From an uncultured Caulobacterales bacterium (lineage in GTDB: Bacteria > Pseudomonadota > Alphaproteobacteria > Caulobacterales > Caulobacteraceae): DNA of 58,126 nucleotides. Below are positions 17,572 to 28,051 of the stretch, piece after piece. The notes under the pieces were generated by a model, which saw only the letters and a list, made by a program, of their open reading frames with translations, searched no databases and was not told the origin of the DNA. The stretch's first letter is position 1, and every line of letters begins with the position of its first letter. The DNA lies in NCBI GenBank assembly GCA_903837135.1, contig CAILTK010000103.1:1-58126 (forward strand). The letters are read 5' to 3'. A program made the position numbers and the translations under genes.

Positions 17572-18696
17572 ATGAGCGATTCCGAAGGCTATACCGCGCT
17601 GGCCGACGCCGAAACGGGCGAGGCGCCCAAGGTGGACATGCCCGGCGCCTCGGCCGCGACCATGCCGCGCCGGCCTCTGGCCCGCCGGCTGCGCTGGCCC
17701 TTGCTGATCGGAGGCCCGCTCCTCCTGGCGATCGTCATCCTCGTCCTCTGGCTGAACGGCGGCCGCTATATATCGACCGACGACGCCTATGTGCAGGCGG
17801 CGCGGGTGGACGTCTCCACCAACGTGCCCGGCCGGGTGATCGAAGTGGACGTGCGCGAGAACCAGCGCGTCGCCTTCGGCCAGCAGCTGTTTCGGCTCGA
17901 CCCGCGGGTGTTCGATACCGCGGCGGCGGAGGCGAGCGCCCAGCTCGCCGCCGCCCGCGCCGGCCTCAGCGGCCAGCAGGCGCTGGTCGGCCAGCGGCAG
18001 GCTGAGTTGAAACAGGCCCAAAGCAACCTCGACTTCCAGAGCCGCGAACTGGTCCGGCAGAAGACGCTGGCGGCGGCCGGCGTGTCCTCGCAGCAGCAGC
18101 TGTCGGCCCAGTCGGCGGGCGTGGATTCCGCCCGCGCCCAGGTCGAGGCTGCCCGCCAGGCGCTGGCCAACGCCATCGCGGTGCTCGGCGGCGCCAAGGC
18201 CACGGCCGGCGCCAATCCCGCCGTCCAGCAGGCCCAGGCGGCGCTCGAGCGCGCCCGGCTCAACCAGTCCTACGGCGTGATCCAGGCGCCCCAGGCCGGC
18301 ACGGTCACCAAGGTGGATCAGCTGCAGGTCGGCGATTACGTCAACGCCGCCCAGCCTTTGTTCTCGCTGGTCGCCGACCGGATGTGGATCGAGGCCAATT
18401 TCAAGGAGGACCAGCTCGCGCACATGCGGGTCGGCCAGCACGCGAGGGTGACCGTCGACGCCTTCCCGAAGACCGCCATCACCGGCCGCGTCGAAAGCCT
18501 CAGCCCAGGCACCGGATCGTCGTTCGCCCTGCTTCCGGCGGAGAACGCCACCGGCAACTGGGTCAAGGTGGTCCAGCGCCTGCCCGTCCGCATCGCCCTC
18601 GATCCCCTGCCCAGGGGGACCGAACTGCACGCGGGGCTCAGCGCCAAGGTCAGCGTCGACACCGAACAGCGGCGCAGTCTGTTCGGAGGCCATTGA
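17572..18696 (+). CDS. HlyD/EmrA-type membrane fusion protein
   Basis: 374 residues. One N-terminal membrane helix (about 42-64) is followed by the lipoyl half ISTDDAYVQAARVDVSTNVPGRV. A coiled-coil hairpin (about 115-220) and the second lipoyl/beta-barrel half (VIQAPQAGTVTKV) come next. It bridges the inner-membrane MFS pump and the outer-membrane channel in the periplasm. It is the first gene of a three-gene operon; the next start follows the stop by one base. Confidence 0.9.
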   Translation: MSDSEGYTALADAETGEAPKVDMPGASAATMPRRPLARRLRWPLLIGGPLLLAIVILVLWLNGGRYISTDDAYVQAARVDVSTNVPGRVIEVDVRENQRVAFGQQLFRLDPRVFDTAAAEASAQLAAARAGLSGQQALVGQRQAELKQAQSNLDFQSRELVRQKTLAAAGVSSQQQLSAQSAGVDSARAQVEAARQALANAIAVLGGAKATAGANPAVQQAQAALERARLNQSYGVIQAPQAGTVTKVDQLQVGDYVNAAQPLFSLVADRMWIEANFKEDQLAHMRVGQHARVTVDAFPKTAITGRVESLSPGTGSSFALLPAENATGNWVKVVQRLPVRIALDPLPRGTELHAGLSAKVSVDTEQRRSLFGGH

Positions 18697-18697
18697 C

Positions 18698-20257
18698 GTG
18701 GCCGCCGCGGCCCTTCCGCAGCCTCGCGCGCGCAGCGAGGGCTTCGTCCGCACCGTCAGCACCATCTCCATCATGCTGGCGACGCTGATGAACTCGCTCG
18801 ACACCACCATCGCCAACGTGGCCCTGCCGCATATCCAGGGCAGCGTCTCGGCGACCCAGGACCAGATCACCTGGGTGCTCACCTCCTATATCGTGGCCGC
18901 GGCGATCATGACGCCGATGGTCAGCTGGCTGGCCGGCCGGTTCGGTCGCAAGATGGTTTTCCTGGTCTCGATCGTCGGCTTCGTGATCGCCTCCATGCTG
19001 TGCGGGATCGCCAACAGCCTGGTCCAGATCGTCGGCTATCGACTGCTGCAGGGCGTGTTCGGCGCGGCGCTCATCCCCCTGTCCCAGGCGGTGCTGCTCG
19101 ACATCTACCCGCCGCGCCAGCACGGCCAGGCCATGGCCGTGTGGGGCGCGGGCGCCATCCTGGGGCCGATCCTCGGGCCGGCGATCGGCGGCTGGCTGAC
19201 CGACAACCTGTCCTGGCGATGGGTGTTCTTCATCAACCTGCCGATCGGCATCCTGGCCTTCATCGGCGTCTTCCTGTTCATTCAGGGCGATCGTTCGGCG
19301 GACCGGAAGCCGTTCGATTTCTTCGGCTTCGGGACCCTGGCCGTGGCGATCGGAGCCACGCAGATGTTTCTCGACCGCGGCGCCACGCTCGACTGGTTCT
19401 CCTCGCTCGAGGTGCGGATCGAGTTCGTCACCGCCATCGCGGCCTTCTATCTGTTCATGGTGCAGATCCTGACGTCGAAGCGACCGTTCGTCAGCCTGGC
19501 CATCTTCAGGGATCGAAACTTCGTCACCGCCAGCTTCTTCGGCTTCCTGGTGGGGATCCTGCTGTTCTCCGGCCTCGCCCTGCTGCCGCCGATGATGGAG
19601 ACCCTGCTTGGCTATCCGGTGGTCACCACGGGCCTGGTGTCCATGCCGCGCGGTCTCGGCTCCTTCGCCGCCATGTTCATCGTCGGCCAGCTGGTCGGAC
19701 GGATGGACGTCAGGCTCATCCTGCTGGCCGGCCTGGTGCTGTCGGCGTTCGCGGTCCTGCAGATGAGCCATTTCAGCCTGCAGATGACGGCGATGCCGAT
19801 CATCACCTCCGGCCTGCTGCAGGGCCTGGGCACCGGCCTGTTGTTCGTGCCGCTCTCGACGGTGGCCTTCGCCAGCCTGCCGGGCGAGCTCAGGACCGAG
19901 GCGGCCGGCTTCTACACCCTGATCCGCAACATCGGCTCGTCGGTGGGCATTTCGATCATGCAGGTCATGCTCGGCAACAACATCAACCAGGCGCACGCCG
20001 ATCTCGTCACCCACGCCCGGCCCGACAACCCGCTCTATCGGGCGCCGTACTTCCACTTCCCGTTCAGCTTCACCGAGCCGCACGGGCTGGCCGCGCTCAA
20101 TGCGGAGATCACCCGTCAGGCCACCATGATCGCCTATACCGACGACTTCCGACTGATGCTGTGGATCACCCTGCTCGCCATCCCGCTGCTCATCTTCATG
20201 AAACCGCCGGGCCGGCGTACGGCGACGAAGCCCGATCTTCATGCGGCGATCGACTGA
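18698..20257 (+). CDS. DHA2-family MFS drug efflux pump (EmrB-like)
   Basis: 519 residues, 14 predicted membrane helices. The DHA2 signatures include LDTTIANVALPHIQG in helix 1, GRFGRK in the loop after helix 2, and WGAGAILGPILGPAIGGWL as motif C. It exports hydrophobic or amphipathic compounds using the proton gradient, together with the fusion protein and NodT channel. GTG start one base after the emrA-like stop. Its TGA overlaps the start of the outer-membrane gene (ATGA). Confidence 0.92.
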   Translation: MAAAALPQPRARSEGFVRTVSTISIMLATLMNSLDTTIANVALPHIQGSVSATQDQITWVLTSYIVAAAIMTPMVSWLAGRFGRKMVFLVSIVGFVIASMLCGIANSLVQIVGYRLLQGVFGAALIPLSQAVLLDIYPPRQHGQAMAVWGAGAILGPILGPAIGGWLTDNLSWRWVFFINLPIGILAFIGVFLFIQGDRSADRKPFDFFGFGTLAVAIGATQMFLDRGATLDWFSSLEVRIEFVTAIAAFYLFMVQILTSKRPFVSLAIFRDRNFVTASFFGFLVGILLFSGLALLPPMMETLLGYPVVTTGLVSMPRGLGSFAAMFIVGQLVGRMDVRLILLAGLVLSAFAVLQMSHFSLQMTAMPIITSGLLQGLGTGLLFVPLSTVAFASLPGELRTEAAGFYTLIRNIGSSVGISIMQVMLGNNINQAHADLVTHARPDNPLYRAPYFHFPFSFTEPHGLAALNAEITRQATMIAYTDDFRLMLWITLLAIPLLIFMKPPGRRTATKPDLHAAID

Positions 20258-21693
20258 TGCGGACATCCCGGCTCCTCTGCGCCCTGCTGCTCGGCTCCGC
20301 GCTCGCGGGCTGCACCGCCGTGGGCCCCGACTTCCACGCCCCGGCGACGCCCGTCACGCCGGGCTACGCCATGGCCGGCGACGCCGCGCCGGGGGCCGGA
20401 GCCGCCCTCGGCGCGCCCCGGGGCGGACCCTGGTGGAAGGCCTTCGGCCCGCCCGCCCTCGATCAGGTCGAGGCGCAGGCGCTGAACGATTCGCCCACCC
20501 TCGCCGAGGCCGATGCGGCGCTGGGCGAGGCGCGCGCCGCTCTGACCGCCGCGCGCGGCGGCCTGCTGCCGAGCCTGAGCGCCAACGCCGGGGCGCAACG
20601 GGAGCGGATCAACCTCGCCTCGTTCGGCTTCAACGCCGCCTCCCTGCCCGGCTTCTCCAATAATCCGGAGTTCAGTCTCTATTCGGTGGGCGCGGCGGTG
20701 GCCTTTCCGCTCGACATTTTCGGCGGCCAGCGCCGCCGGGTGGAGGGCGCCGCCGCCCGGGCGGAGTCCACCGCCCGCCGCGGCGACGCCGCGGCGCTGG
20801 CCCTGACCGGTCAGGTGGCGACGGCCGCCGTACAGGCGGCGGGACTCAAGGCGGAGATTCAGGCCGTCGAGACCATGATCGCCGACGACCGGCAGACCCT
20901 CGAGCTCACCCGCAAGGCCGAGGCGGCCGGCGGCGAGGCCGAAGGCGCGCGCGTGTCCGCCACCACCCAGCTGGCCCATGACGAGGCCCTGCTGCCGCCC
21001 CTGCGGCAGATGCTTGCGGTCGCGCGGCATCAGTTGGCCCTGCTGGTCGGCAAGGCGCCCGCCGACTGGACTCCGCCGGATTTCGATCTCGCCGATTTCA
21101 GGGCCGGCGCCGCGCCGGTCGCCCTTCCATCGGACCTGGTCCACTTTCGGCCCGACATCCAGCAGGCCGAGGCGGATCTTCATGCGGCCACCGCCGACGT
21201 GGGCGTCGCCACCGCCGCCCTCTATCCCAGCATCAGCCTGACCGCGGCCCTGACCCAGAGTTCGCTGACGCCGGACAAGATCTTCGCCCTGCCCTCCACG
21301 GCCTACAATCTCGGGCCGACGGTGACGGCGCCGATCTTCGACGGCGGCCGTCTGCGGGCCGAACGGGAATCGGCGCGGGCGGCGGTGCGGGAATCGCTGG
21401 CGTCCTATCGGCAGACCGTGCTTGTCGCGTTCAATCAGGTCGCCGATCGCCTGCAGGCGCTGGCCAACGACGACGCGGCGGTCCTGGCCGAAGGCCGAAG
21501 CGAGACGGCGGCCCTGTCAAACCTGAAGCTGGCGCGCGCCGCCTATCAGGCGGGCGGGACGGGGCTGCTGCCGCTGGTGGACGCGGAGCGGCAGGCCGGC
21601 GACGCGCGCCGATCGAAGGTGGCGGCGCAGACCCGCCGGGCGCTCGACACCGTGGAGCTGATCATCGCCTCGGGCGCACGCTGGCGCGGGTAG
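20257..21693 (+). CDS. NodT-family outer membrane efflux lipoprotein
   Basis: 478 residues. A lipobox (GSALAGC) gives a lipid-anchored N-terminus with TAVGPDFHAP after the Cys. Two OEP repeats (PF02321) of the TolC fold follow, with PLDIFGG and APIFDGGRLRAER marking the equivalent strands. It forms the outer-membrane duct of the tripartite system. It starts inside the emrB-like stop codon, so translation is coupled. Confidence 0.92.
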   Translation: MRTSRLLCALLLGSALAGCTAVGPDFHAPATPVTPGYAMAGDAAPGAGAALGAPRGGPWWKAFGPPALDQVEAQALNDSPTLAEADAALGEARAALTAARGGLLPSLSANAGAQRERINLASFGFNAASLPGFSNNPEFSLYSVGAAVAFPLDIFGGQRRRVEGAAARAESTARRGDAAALALTGQVATAAVQAAGLKAEIQAVETMIADDRQTLELTRKAEAAGGEAEGARVSATTQLAHDEALLPPLRQMLAVARHQLALLVGKAPADWTPPDFDLADFRAGAAPVALPSDLVHFRPDIQQAEADLHAATADVGVATAALYPSISLTAALTQSSLTPDKIFALPSTAYNLGPTVTAPIFDGGRLRAERESARAAVRESLASYRQTVLVAFNQVADRLQALANDDAAVLAEGRSETAALSNLKLARAAYQAGGTGLLPLVDAERQAGDARRSKVAAQTRRALDTVELIIASGARWRG

Positions 21694-21764
21694 GGCGGGG
21701 TTTCGCGAACAAAAATCCGGGCGCGATCCCGACGTCGATCGGCGGACCGTGCGCTCGGCTTCGG

Positions 21765-21938
21765 CTAACCGCCGAACGGCGGCATCATGTAGAAACCGAG
21801 CAGGACGCCCGCGACGGCGAAGACGACGGCGCCGATCACGGCGATCGCGGAGTCCACCACGACCGGGCTGACCTCGACGGTCCACGTGGGCGCCGCGGTC
21901 GCGCGGGTCTCAGGCGTGAGGGCGATCGAGTTCTGCAT
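21765..21938 (-). CDS. Small single-helix membrane protein, unknown
   Basis: 57 residues (MQNSIALTPE...), with one membrane helix (about 30-52) and a short MPPFGG tail. AAGGA is 8 bases upstream of the ATG at 21938; an ATG at 21947 is also possible. Its family is not recognised. It lies convergent to the nodT-like gene, 38 bases downstream of the alpha-glucosidase stop. Confidence 0.5.
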   Translation of the reverse strand: MQNSIALTPETRATAAPTWTVEVSPVVVDSAIAVIGAVVFAVAGVLLGFYMMPPFGG

Positions 21939-21976
21939 GGAAAACATCCTTGCCGGCCATTCTCTCCCGACGCTGG

Positions 21977-23566
21977 TTAAACCGGCCGCTTCGGCGATGG
22001 TTCCAGGACGACGGCGGCGCCGGGGGGAAGCAGCGAACCGGCCTGGTCCGCAGCGACGCCAAGGCTGTAGACGATCCGCCCGCCGGACGTGGGCGGCGCG
22101 ACCGGCGCGCTTCCCAAATTGAACACGAGGCGCAGCGCGCCCTCGCCGCGCGAAAACATCAGCACGCCCTCGGGCGTCCCGTCCTCGAAGACGATCCCGG
22201 GCTGAACGAAGGCGGGCCGGCTCCGGCGGAAGGCCAGCCAGTCGCGCGTGAAGGCGAGGGTGGACTGCGGGTCGGCTTCCTGCCGGTCCACGGACAGCGG
22301 GATATGATGCGGATCGATCGGCAGCCAGGGCCGCGCCGTGCTGAACCCGGCGTGGGCGGCGCCGGCGATCCACGGCATCGGCGTGCGCTCGCCGTCCCGG
22401 CCCTTGTAGGCGGGCCAGAAGGCGATCCCGTCCGGATCCCGCAGCGCCTCGAACGGCACGTCGGCCTGCGGCAGCCCCAGCTCCTCGCCCTGGTAGAGAA
22501 ACAGGGTTCCCGGCAAGCTGGTGAGAAGCATGATCAGCGTCTTGGCGAAGTCCGGCCCCCGTCCCGCCCCCCATCGGGAGGCCGCCCGGTCGAAGTCGTG
22601 GTTTGAAAAGGCCCACGACGGCCAGGCGTCCGGCGCGCGGGCGAACAGGTCTTCGACGCCCTTGCGGATCACCTCCGGGCCGAACGGCTTGGACAGGAAG
22701 CGGAACGAATAGGCGGTGTGAAACCGGTTCTCGCCGGCGGTGTATTGGGCGACGGCGCCTTCGGGGTCGTCGGAGGCGAGTTCGGCCAGGAGGAACCGCC
22801 CCGGCCGCTGGTCGGTCAGGGCGCGCAGCCGGCCGGCGAAGACGAAGGTCTCGGGCCGGTCCCGGTCGTAGAGGTGGCGCTGCATGAAATACGGCCGCAC
22901 CGCGTTGCGGGCGCCCGACGGCGGATTGTCCCTGAGGTCGCGATCATGGGTGTAGCAGTTGGCCACGTCGAGCCGGAATCCGTCGACGCCGCGGTCGAGC
23001 CAGAACCTAGCCACGTCGAGGATCGCGTCCTGGACCTCGGGGTTGTGCAGATTGAGGTCGGGCTGCGACTCCAGGAAGTTGTGCAGATAGTACTGCCGTC
23101 GCCGGCTGTCCCAGGCCCACATCCCGCCACCGAAGGCGGCGAGCCAGTTGTTGGGCGGCGCGCCGTCCGGCTTGGGGTCGGCCCACACGTACCAGTCGGC
23201 CTTGGCGTTGGTGCGATCGGTGCGGCTTTCGGCGAACCAGGGATGGTCGATCGAGGTATGGGAATAGACCTGATCAACGATGATCAACATATTCAATCTA
23301 TGGCATTCGGCCACCACGGCGTCGAAATCCGCCAGGGTTCCGAACAGCGGATCGATCGCGGTGTAGTCGGAGATGTCGTAGCCGTAGTCGCGCATCGGCG
23401 AGGCGAACACCGGCGACAGCCAGATCCCGTCCACGCCAAGGGACGCCACGTACGGCAACCGCTCGAGGACGCCCTTCAGATCGCCGACGCCGTCCCCGTC
23501 GGAGTCCTGAAAGCTGCGGGGATAGATCTGATAGAAGACCGCGCCGCGCCAGCGCTCGGCGTTCAC
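21977..23566 (-). CDS. GH13 alpha-glucosidase
   Basis: 529 residues. GH13 motifs are in order: [26 protein letters not shown] with nucleophile Asp200, AEL with acid Glu262, and SNHD with Asp324. It resembles oligo-1,6-glucosidase/maltase enzymes acting on short alpha-glucosides. No signal peptide, so cytoplasmic. The GTG start at 23566 overlaps the hmgA TGA (GTGA), which supports this start and translational coupling to an unrelated pathway gene. Confidence 0.9.
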   Translation of the reverse strand: MNAERWRGAVFYQIYPRSFQDSDGDGVGDLKGVLERLPYVASLGVDGIWLSPVFASPMRDYGYDISDYTAIDPLFGTLADFDAVVAECHRLNMLIIVDQVYSHTSIDHPWFAESRTDRTNAKADWYVWADPKPDGAPPNNWLAAFGGGMWAWDSRRRQYYLHNFLESQPDLNLHNPEVQDAILDVARFWLDRGVDGFRLDVANCYTHDRDLRDNPPSGARNAVRPYFMQRHLYDRDRPETFVFAGRLRALTDQRPGRFLLAELASDDPEGAVAQYTAGENRFHTAYSFRFLSKPFGPEVIRKGVEDLFARAPDAWPSWAFSNHDFDRAASRWGAGRGPDFAKTLIMLLTSLPGTLFLYQGEELGLPQADVPFEALRDPDGIAFWPAYKGRDGERTPMPWIAGAAHAGFSTARPWLPIDPHHIPLSVDRQEADPQSTLAFTRDWLAFRRSRPAFVQPGIVFEDGTPEGVLMFSRGEGALRLVFNLGSAPVAPPTSGGRIVYSLGVAADQAGSLLPPGAAVVLEPSPKRPV

Positions 23567-24906
23567 GGCAGGTCCGTGGCGCGGTCCCTGGCGCCGCCCT
23601 TCGGGAACCCGTCCCAACAGGCGTCGTAGTCCGTCTGCAGTTCGGGCCGCTCCATCGCCCAGCGGGTAGGACTGAACGCCCAGCGCGTCTCGACCATGAA
23701 GGCCAGGGTGTTGTCGATCTTGTGCGGCTTCAGCTCGGCCTCGCTGGCGCCCTTCCAGCTGGCCACGTCCGGACCGTGGGCGCTCATGCAGTTGTGCAGG
23801 CTGACGCCGCCCGGCGCGAAACCGCCCTGCTTGGCGTCATAGGCCCCGGTGACCAGGCCCATCAGCTCGCTCATCAGGTTGCGATGGAACCAGGGCGGCC
23901 GGAAGGTGTGCTCGGCGACCATCCAGCGCGGCGGAAAGATCACGAAGTCGGCGTTGGCGACGCCGGGGGTATCCGACGGCGAGGTCAGGACCGTGAAGAT
24001 CGATGGGTCGGGATGGTCGAAGCTGACCGTGCCGATGGTGTTGAACCGGCCGAGATCGTATTTGTAGGGGTAGAGCGTGCCGTGCCAGGCCGCCACGTCC
24101 AGCGGCGAACGGTCCTGGCGGGTGGACCACAGCCGCCCCTGGAACTTCTGCACCACCTCGGTCGGCCGCTCCACGTCCTCGAACGCCGCCGCAGGGGCCA
24201 GGAAGTCGCGTGGATTGGCCAACCCGTTGGAGCCGATCGGCCCGAGTTCGGGCAGGCGGAACAGGGCGCCGTAATTCTCGCATACATAGCCGCGCGCCGG
24301 GCCGTCGAGCAGGTCGACGCGAAACTTCACCCCCCGCGGGACGACGCCCAGGTCGCCGGGTGAAAGCTCCAGCACGCCGAACTCGGTGAACAGGCGCAGC
24401 CGGCCCTGCTGCGGCACGATCAGAAGCTCGCCGTCGGCGTCGTAGAACACGCGGTCGGTCATCGACCGGTTGGCGAGGTAGAGGTGCACCGCGCAGCCCG
24501 CGCCTTGCGCCGGGTCGCCGTTGCCGGCGAGTGTGGCGAGGCCCTCTAGGAAGTCCTGGCCCTGCTCCGGGATCGGGATCGGGTCCCACCGGAGACGGTT
24601 CGGATCCGCGGGCGCCTCGTCGAACGGACCGGAGCGCAGCAGCCCCTGCGGGAACGGCCGAAAGGCCGGATGCCCGGCGGAGGGCCGAAGACGATAGAGC
24701 CAGCTGCGGCGGTTCTCATGCCGGGGGGCGGTGAAGGCGGTCCCCGACAGTTGTTCGGCGTAGAGGCCGAACGGAGGTCTCTGCGGCGAGTTCTGGCCTT
24801 CGGGCAGGGCGCCCGGGATCGCCTCGGTCACATGATGGGCGCCGAACCCCGGCAGGTAGTCGGCGGCGAGCGCGGCGGCTTTCGGCGCGGGTGTGTGCAG
24901 CGTCAT
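23563..24906 (-). CDS. hmgA: Homogentisate 1,2-dioxygenase
   Basis: 447 residues, the usual length. It opens the homogentisate ring to maleylacetoacetate in tyrosine/phenylalanine breakdown. Recognisable segments are [13 protein letters not shown], the N-terminal [19 protein letters not shown] type region, [12 protein letters not shown] with the iron-binding His and Glu (SELMGL), and MSAHGPD with the last His. Other pathway genes (maleylacetoacetate isomerase, fumarylacetoacetase, HPPD) are not in the window, though a GST lies at 38.7 kb. The start codon of the alpha-glucosidase overlaps its stop. Confidence 0.95.
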   Translation of the reverse strand: MTLHTPAPKAAALAADYLPGFGAHHVTEAIPGALPEGQNSPQRPPFGLYAEQLSGTAFTAPRHENRRSWLYRLRPSAGHPAFRPFPQGLLRSGPFDEAPADPNRLRWDPIPIPEQGQDFLEGLATLAGNGDPAQGAGCAVHLYLANRSMTDRVFYDADGELLIVPQQGRLRLFTEFGVLELSPGDLGVVPRGVKFRVDLLDGPARGYVCENYGALFRLPELGPIGSNGLANPRDFLAPAAAFEDVERPTEVVQKFQGRLWSTRQDRSPLDVAAWHGTLYPYKYDLGRFNTIGTVSFDHPDPSIFTVLTSPSDTPGVANADFVIFPPRWMVAEHTFRPPWFHRNLMSELMGLVTGAYDAKQGGFAPGGVSLHNCMSAHGPDVASWKGASEAELKPHKIDNTLAFMVETRWAFSPTRWAMERPELQTDYDACWDGFPKGGARDRATDLP

Positions 24907-25036
24907 GCCGCGATCATGCCCCAGCCGCAGCGGCGAATAAATGCCCGTCGACGCAAGCCCTTACCAAATTCACCCTTTCCTCCGCGCCGTTTCGCGGCAT
25001 TGATGCGCGCACGACGGACGATCCTTGGGGAAGCAG

Positions 25037-27064
25037 ATGAACGAGACCGCTGAGGGCGCGCGCGACGGCGGACGCGTGGAGCTTACCGTCAGGGGCCTCC
25101 TCCTCGGGGTGGTGATCACCTTCTTCTTCACCGCCGCCAACGTGTTCCTCGGGCTGAAGGTGGCCCTGACCTTCGCCACGTCGATCCCGGCGGCCGTCAT
25201 CTCCATGGCCCTGCTTCGGCCGTTCAAGACCTCGACGATCTGGGAGAACAACATCGTCCAGACCGTGGCCTCGGCCGCGGGAACCCTGTCGTCGGTGATC
25301 TTCGTCCTGCCGGGGCTGGTGATGATCGGCTGGTGGAGCCACTTCCCCTATTGGGCGAGCTTCGGCATCTGCGTGGTCGGCGGCGTCCTTGGCGTGATGT
25401 ACACCATCCCCCTGCGGCGCGCGCTGGTCACCCAGTCCACCCTGCCCTATCCCGAGGGGGTCGCCGCCGCCGAGGTCCTGAAGGTCGGCGCCGGATCCCG
25501 CGCCGGCGTGGAGGAAAGCCAGTCGGCCGACGAGGCGCAGGCCGGGTTCTGGACCATCGTCTGGAGCTCAGTGCTATCGGCCGGATTCGCGGCCGCGACC
25601 CAGACCAAGGTGCTGCTGGCCGAGATCGGCGCCGCGTTCCGGCTGGGCGCCGGCGGGGCCGCCACCGGTGTGTCAGGTTCGATGTCGCTGGCGCTGGTCG
25701 GCGCCGGCCATCTCATGGGCATCGCCGTGGGCATGGCCATGCTGCTGGGCCTCGTCATCGCCTGGGGCGTCGCCGTTCCGGTGCTCACCTACCTGCACCC
25801 GGTCGCCGGGTCCGCCGCCGACGCGGCGGCGACGGTCTTTCGCACCCAGGTGCGGTTCTTCGGCGCCGGCGCCATCGGCACGGCGGCGATCTGGACCCTC
25901 GGCAAGCTCGCTCTTCCCGTGTGGCGGGGGCTGGCCTCGGCGATGCAGGCCTCGAACCTTCGGGCCGTGTCGGGGTCGGAATCGCTCGACCGCTCCGAAC
26001 GCGACATGCCGCTGTGGATCGTGGGGCTGATCTGCCTGCTGACCCTGCCGCCGATGGCCTGGCTGCTGCACGCCTTCCTGAAGGATGGTCCGCTGGCGTC
26101 GATGGCGGGGCCGCTGATCGTCGGCGCCATGGCCTACATCGTCGTCGCCGGCTTTCTGGTGGCCGCCGTCTGCGGCTATATGGCGGGCCTGATCGGCTCG
26201 TCCAACAGTCCGGTCTCGGGCCTCGCCATCCTGGCCGTGCTCGGCGCGGCGGTGCTGCTGACGCTGTTCGCCAAGGCGACGGCAGGCGCCGGCGGCCAGG
26301 CGGCCCTAGTCGCCTTCTCCCTTTTCGTGACCTCCATCCTTCTCACCGTGGCGACCATCGCCAACGACAACCTGCAGGACCTCAAGACCGGCCAGCTGGT
26401 CGACGCCACGCCCTGGCGCCAGCAGCTGGCCCTGCTGATCGGCGTCCTCGCCGGCGCCGCGGTGATCCCGCCCGTGCTCGATCTCCTGAACCACGCCTTC
26501 GGATTCGCCGGCTCCAACGCGCACGCGGTGGCGCAGGGCCAGCCGCTCGCCGCGCCGCAGGCGACGCTGATCTCGACCCTCGCCAAGGGCGTGATCGTCG
26601 GCGACGCCAAGATGTGGCCCCTGCTCGGCGTCGGCGCCCTCGTCGGCGTGGTGCTCGTGGTCATCGACGAGGGGCTGCGCCTCACCAAGCGGTACTCGTT
26701 GCCGCCGTTGGCCACCGGCCTCGCCATCTACCTGCCGATGTCCGTGACCGCGCCGGTGATCGTCGGCGCCGTGGTCGGCTGGCTGTACGATCGGTGGGCG
26801 ACGCGTCTGGGCGAGCGTGCGGAATCGGCCCGGCGCCTCGGCGTGCTGCTGGCGTCGGGTCTGATCGTCGGGGAGAGCCTGTTCAACGTGGCGCTGGCGG
26901 CGCTCATCGGCGCCACCAACAAGGGCGAACCCCTGGCCCTGGTCGGCGACGGTTTCGCGCCGGCGGCGCTGGTCATCTCGATCGCCGTCGCCCTGATCGT
27001 GGTGGTCGGCGGCTACGGCGTCGTCGGCAGAGTCGCGTCCGGTCTCCGGCGGGACCTGCCATAG
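25037..27064 (+). CDS. OPT-family oligopeptide transporter
   Basis: 675 residues with about 15-16 membrane helices. The start region is LTVRGLLLGVVITFFFTAANVFLGLKVALTFATSIPAAV-like. It contains the OPT signature NNIVQTVASAAG and the later YMAGLIGSSNSPVSG, both diagnostic. It belongs to the prokaryotic OPT branch (peptide or metal-chelate uptake, inner membrane). ATG at 25037 has GGGGAAG upstream; a TTG at 25025 is in frame. Divergent from hmgA across 130 bases in which I see nothing else. Confidence 0.92.
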   Translation: MNETAEGARDGGRVELTVRGLLLGVVITFFFTAANVFLGLKVALTFATSIPAAVISMALLRPFKTSTIWENNIVQTVASAAGTLSSVIFVLPGLVMIGWWSHFPYWASFGICVVGGVLGVMYTIPLRRALVTQSTLPYPEGVAAAEVLKVGAGSRAGVEESQSADEAQAGFWTIVWSSVLSAGFAAATQTKVLLAEIGAAFRLGAGGAATGVSGSMSLALVGAGHLMGIAVGMAMLLGLVIAWGVAVPVLTYLHPVAGSAADAAATVFRTQVRFFGAGAIGTAAIWTLGKLALPVWRGLASAMQASNLRAVSGSESLDRSERDMPLWIVGLICLLTLPPMAWLLHAFLKDGPLASMAGPLIVGAMAYIVVAGFLVAAVCGYMAGLIGSSNSPVSGLAILAVLGAAVLLTLFAKATAGAGGQAALVAFSLFVTSILLTVATIANDNLQDLKTGQLVDATPWRQQLALLIGVLAGAAVIPPVLDLLNHAFGFAGSNAHAVAQGQPLAAPQATLISTLAKGVIVGDAKMWPLLGVGALVGVVLVVIDEGLRLTKRYSLPPLATGLAIYLPMSVTAPVIVGAVVGWLYDRWATRLGERAESARRLGVLLASGLIVGESLFNVALAALIGATNKGEPLALVGDGFAPAALVISIAVALIVVVGGYGVVGRVASGLRRDLP

Positions 27065-27105
27065 AGACGGGCGACCCAGCGCGATCTCGGATCACGCGGC
27101 CTGCT

Positions 27106-27585
27106 CTAGATGGTTCGCAACGGACCCGGCGCCGGGGGCAGGGGCGCCGGCGCCGCGCCGCGGGCGGCCTTCCGACGTTTCAGCCAGCCCGCCCCGGTCG
27201 AGGCGGCCAGCGCAAACAGGACGCCGTAGCTGACGGTGTTCAGCAACTCGATGTAGGCCCGCCGCAGGCCTTCCTCGCGGACGCCGTCCTCGAGATGAAA
27301 GGCGTGCACGGCCAGCACGAAGGCCTGCAGCATCATGGTCGCGCCGAGCCAGAAGCTCGGATAGAGCAGCGCCGCCGCCAACAGCGCCGTGGCCAGCGCG
27401 AAGTCGAAGCCGAGCAGGACGAGCGGACGCATGTCGGCCGGCGTCAGGGGCTGCACCGCCAGCGAGCCGATCCAGGCCACCGCCACGGCGGTCGCGCCCA
27501 CGCGTTCTCCCGCCCCGCCGCGGATCCAGGCAAACAGGACGATGGCGATCAAGACGACGAGGCCGACCTGCACTGAACAACTCAC
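27106..27585 (-). CDS. Membrane protein, unknown function
   Basis: 159 residues with four to five hydrophobic helices and a Pro/Ala-rich cytoplasmic tail. The start is GTG at 27585, with no clear ribosome binding site; GTG at 27573 is an alternative. I do not recognise the family; membrane location is the only safe statement. It converges with the OPT transporter gene. Confidence 0.6.
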   Translation of the reverse strand: MSCSVQVGLVVLIAIVLFAWIRGGAGERVGATAVAVAWIGSLAVQPLTPADMRPLVLLGFDFALATALLAAALLYPSFWLGATMMLQAFVLAVHAFHLEDGVREEGLRRAYIELLNTVSYGVLFALAASTGAGWLKRRKAARGAAPAPLPPAPGPLRTI

Positions 27586-27642
27586 AACGAAGAAGACCGC
27601 GCTCCTGCGATCAGGAACACGGTCTAACTTACTTACGTTAAT

Positions 27643-27667
27643 AGAGCGAAAACCGGCTGTTAGCCGG
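27643..27667 (-). terminator. Intrinsic terminator of the 112-residue gene
   Basis: On the minus strand CCGGC, loop TAACA, GCCGG is followed by TTTTCGCTCT. It lies about 12 bases past the stop of the gene at 27680-28018. Confidence 0.6.
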
Positions 27668-27679
27668 ACTGACGTCGTC

Positions 27680-28018
27680 TTAGGCGACGTTGCGCTCGTC
27701 CAGATGCTGGGTGTGCGGTTGATTCGGCGGCTTGTCCATCACGCCGATCATCTTGGTGCGGATGCCGACGCGGAGCTTGAGGTCGGCCATTTCGCCGTGA
27801 GCCACCACGATGGCGGACTTCGCGGCCGCCAGGGTGGAGATGGCTTCAGCCACCTTGGCGGCGGCCACGTCGCCGACGCTCGAGGAAAGACCGAATTCCT
27901 TGCGGGTTTCGATCATGCCGCTGAGAAGCGTCATCGCTTCCGTCATGGCGGCGTCTACCGCCGCTTCAGTCGCGAACAGCCTGTTCGCCAATTTCTGCGC
28001 TGCCAAAGCCTTTTCCAC
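27680..28018 (-). CDS. Small helical protein, unknown function
   Basis: 112 residues, soluble, mostly helical. The first 50 residues (KALAAQKLANRLFATEAAVDAAM) look amphipathic. The GTG start at 28018 has a strong AGGAGGG 7 bases upstream, so this is a real gene. A candidate CtrA box lies upstream and an intrinsic terminator downstream, giving a complete single-gene unit. No family recognised. Confidence 0.75.
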   Translation of the reverse strand: MEKALAAQKLANRLFATEAAVDAAMTEAMTLLSGMIETRKEFGLSSSVGDVAAAKVAEAISTLAAAKSAIVVAHGEMADLKLRVGIRTKMIGVMDKPPNQPHTQHLDERNVA

Positions 28019-28051
28019 CAGAACCCTCCTAAGGTTGGAACTTAACGAAGG

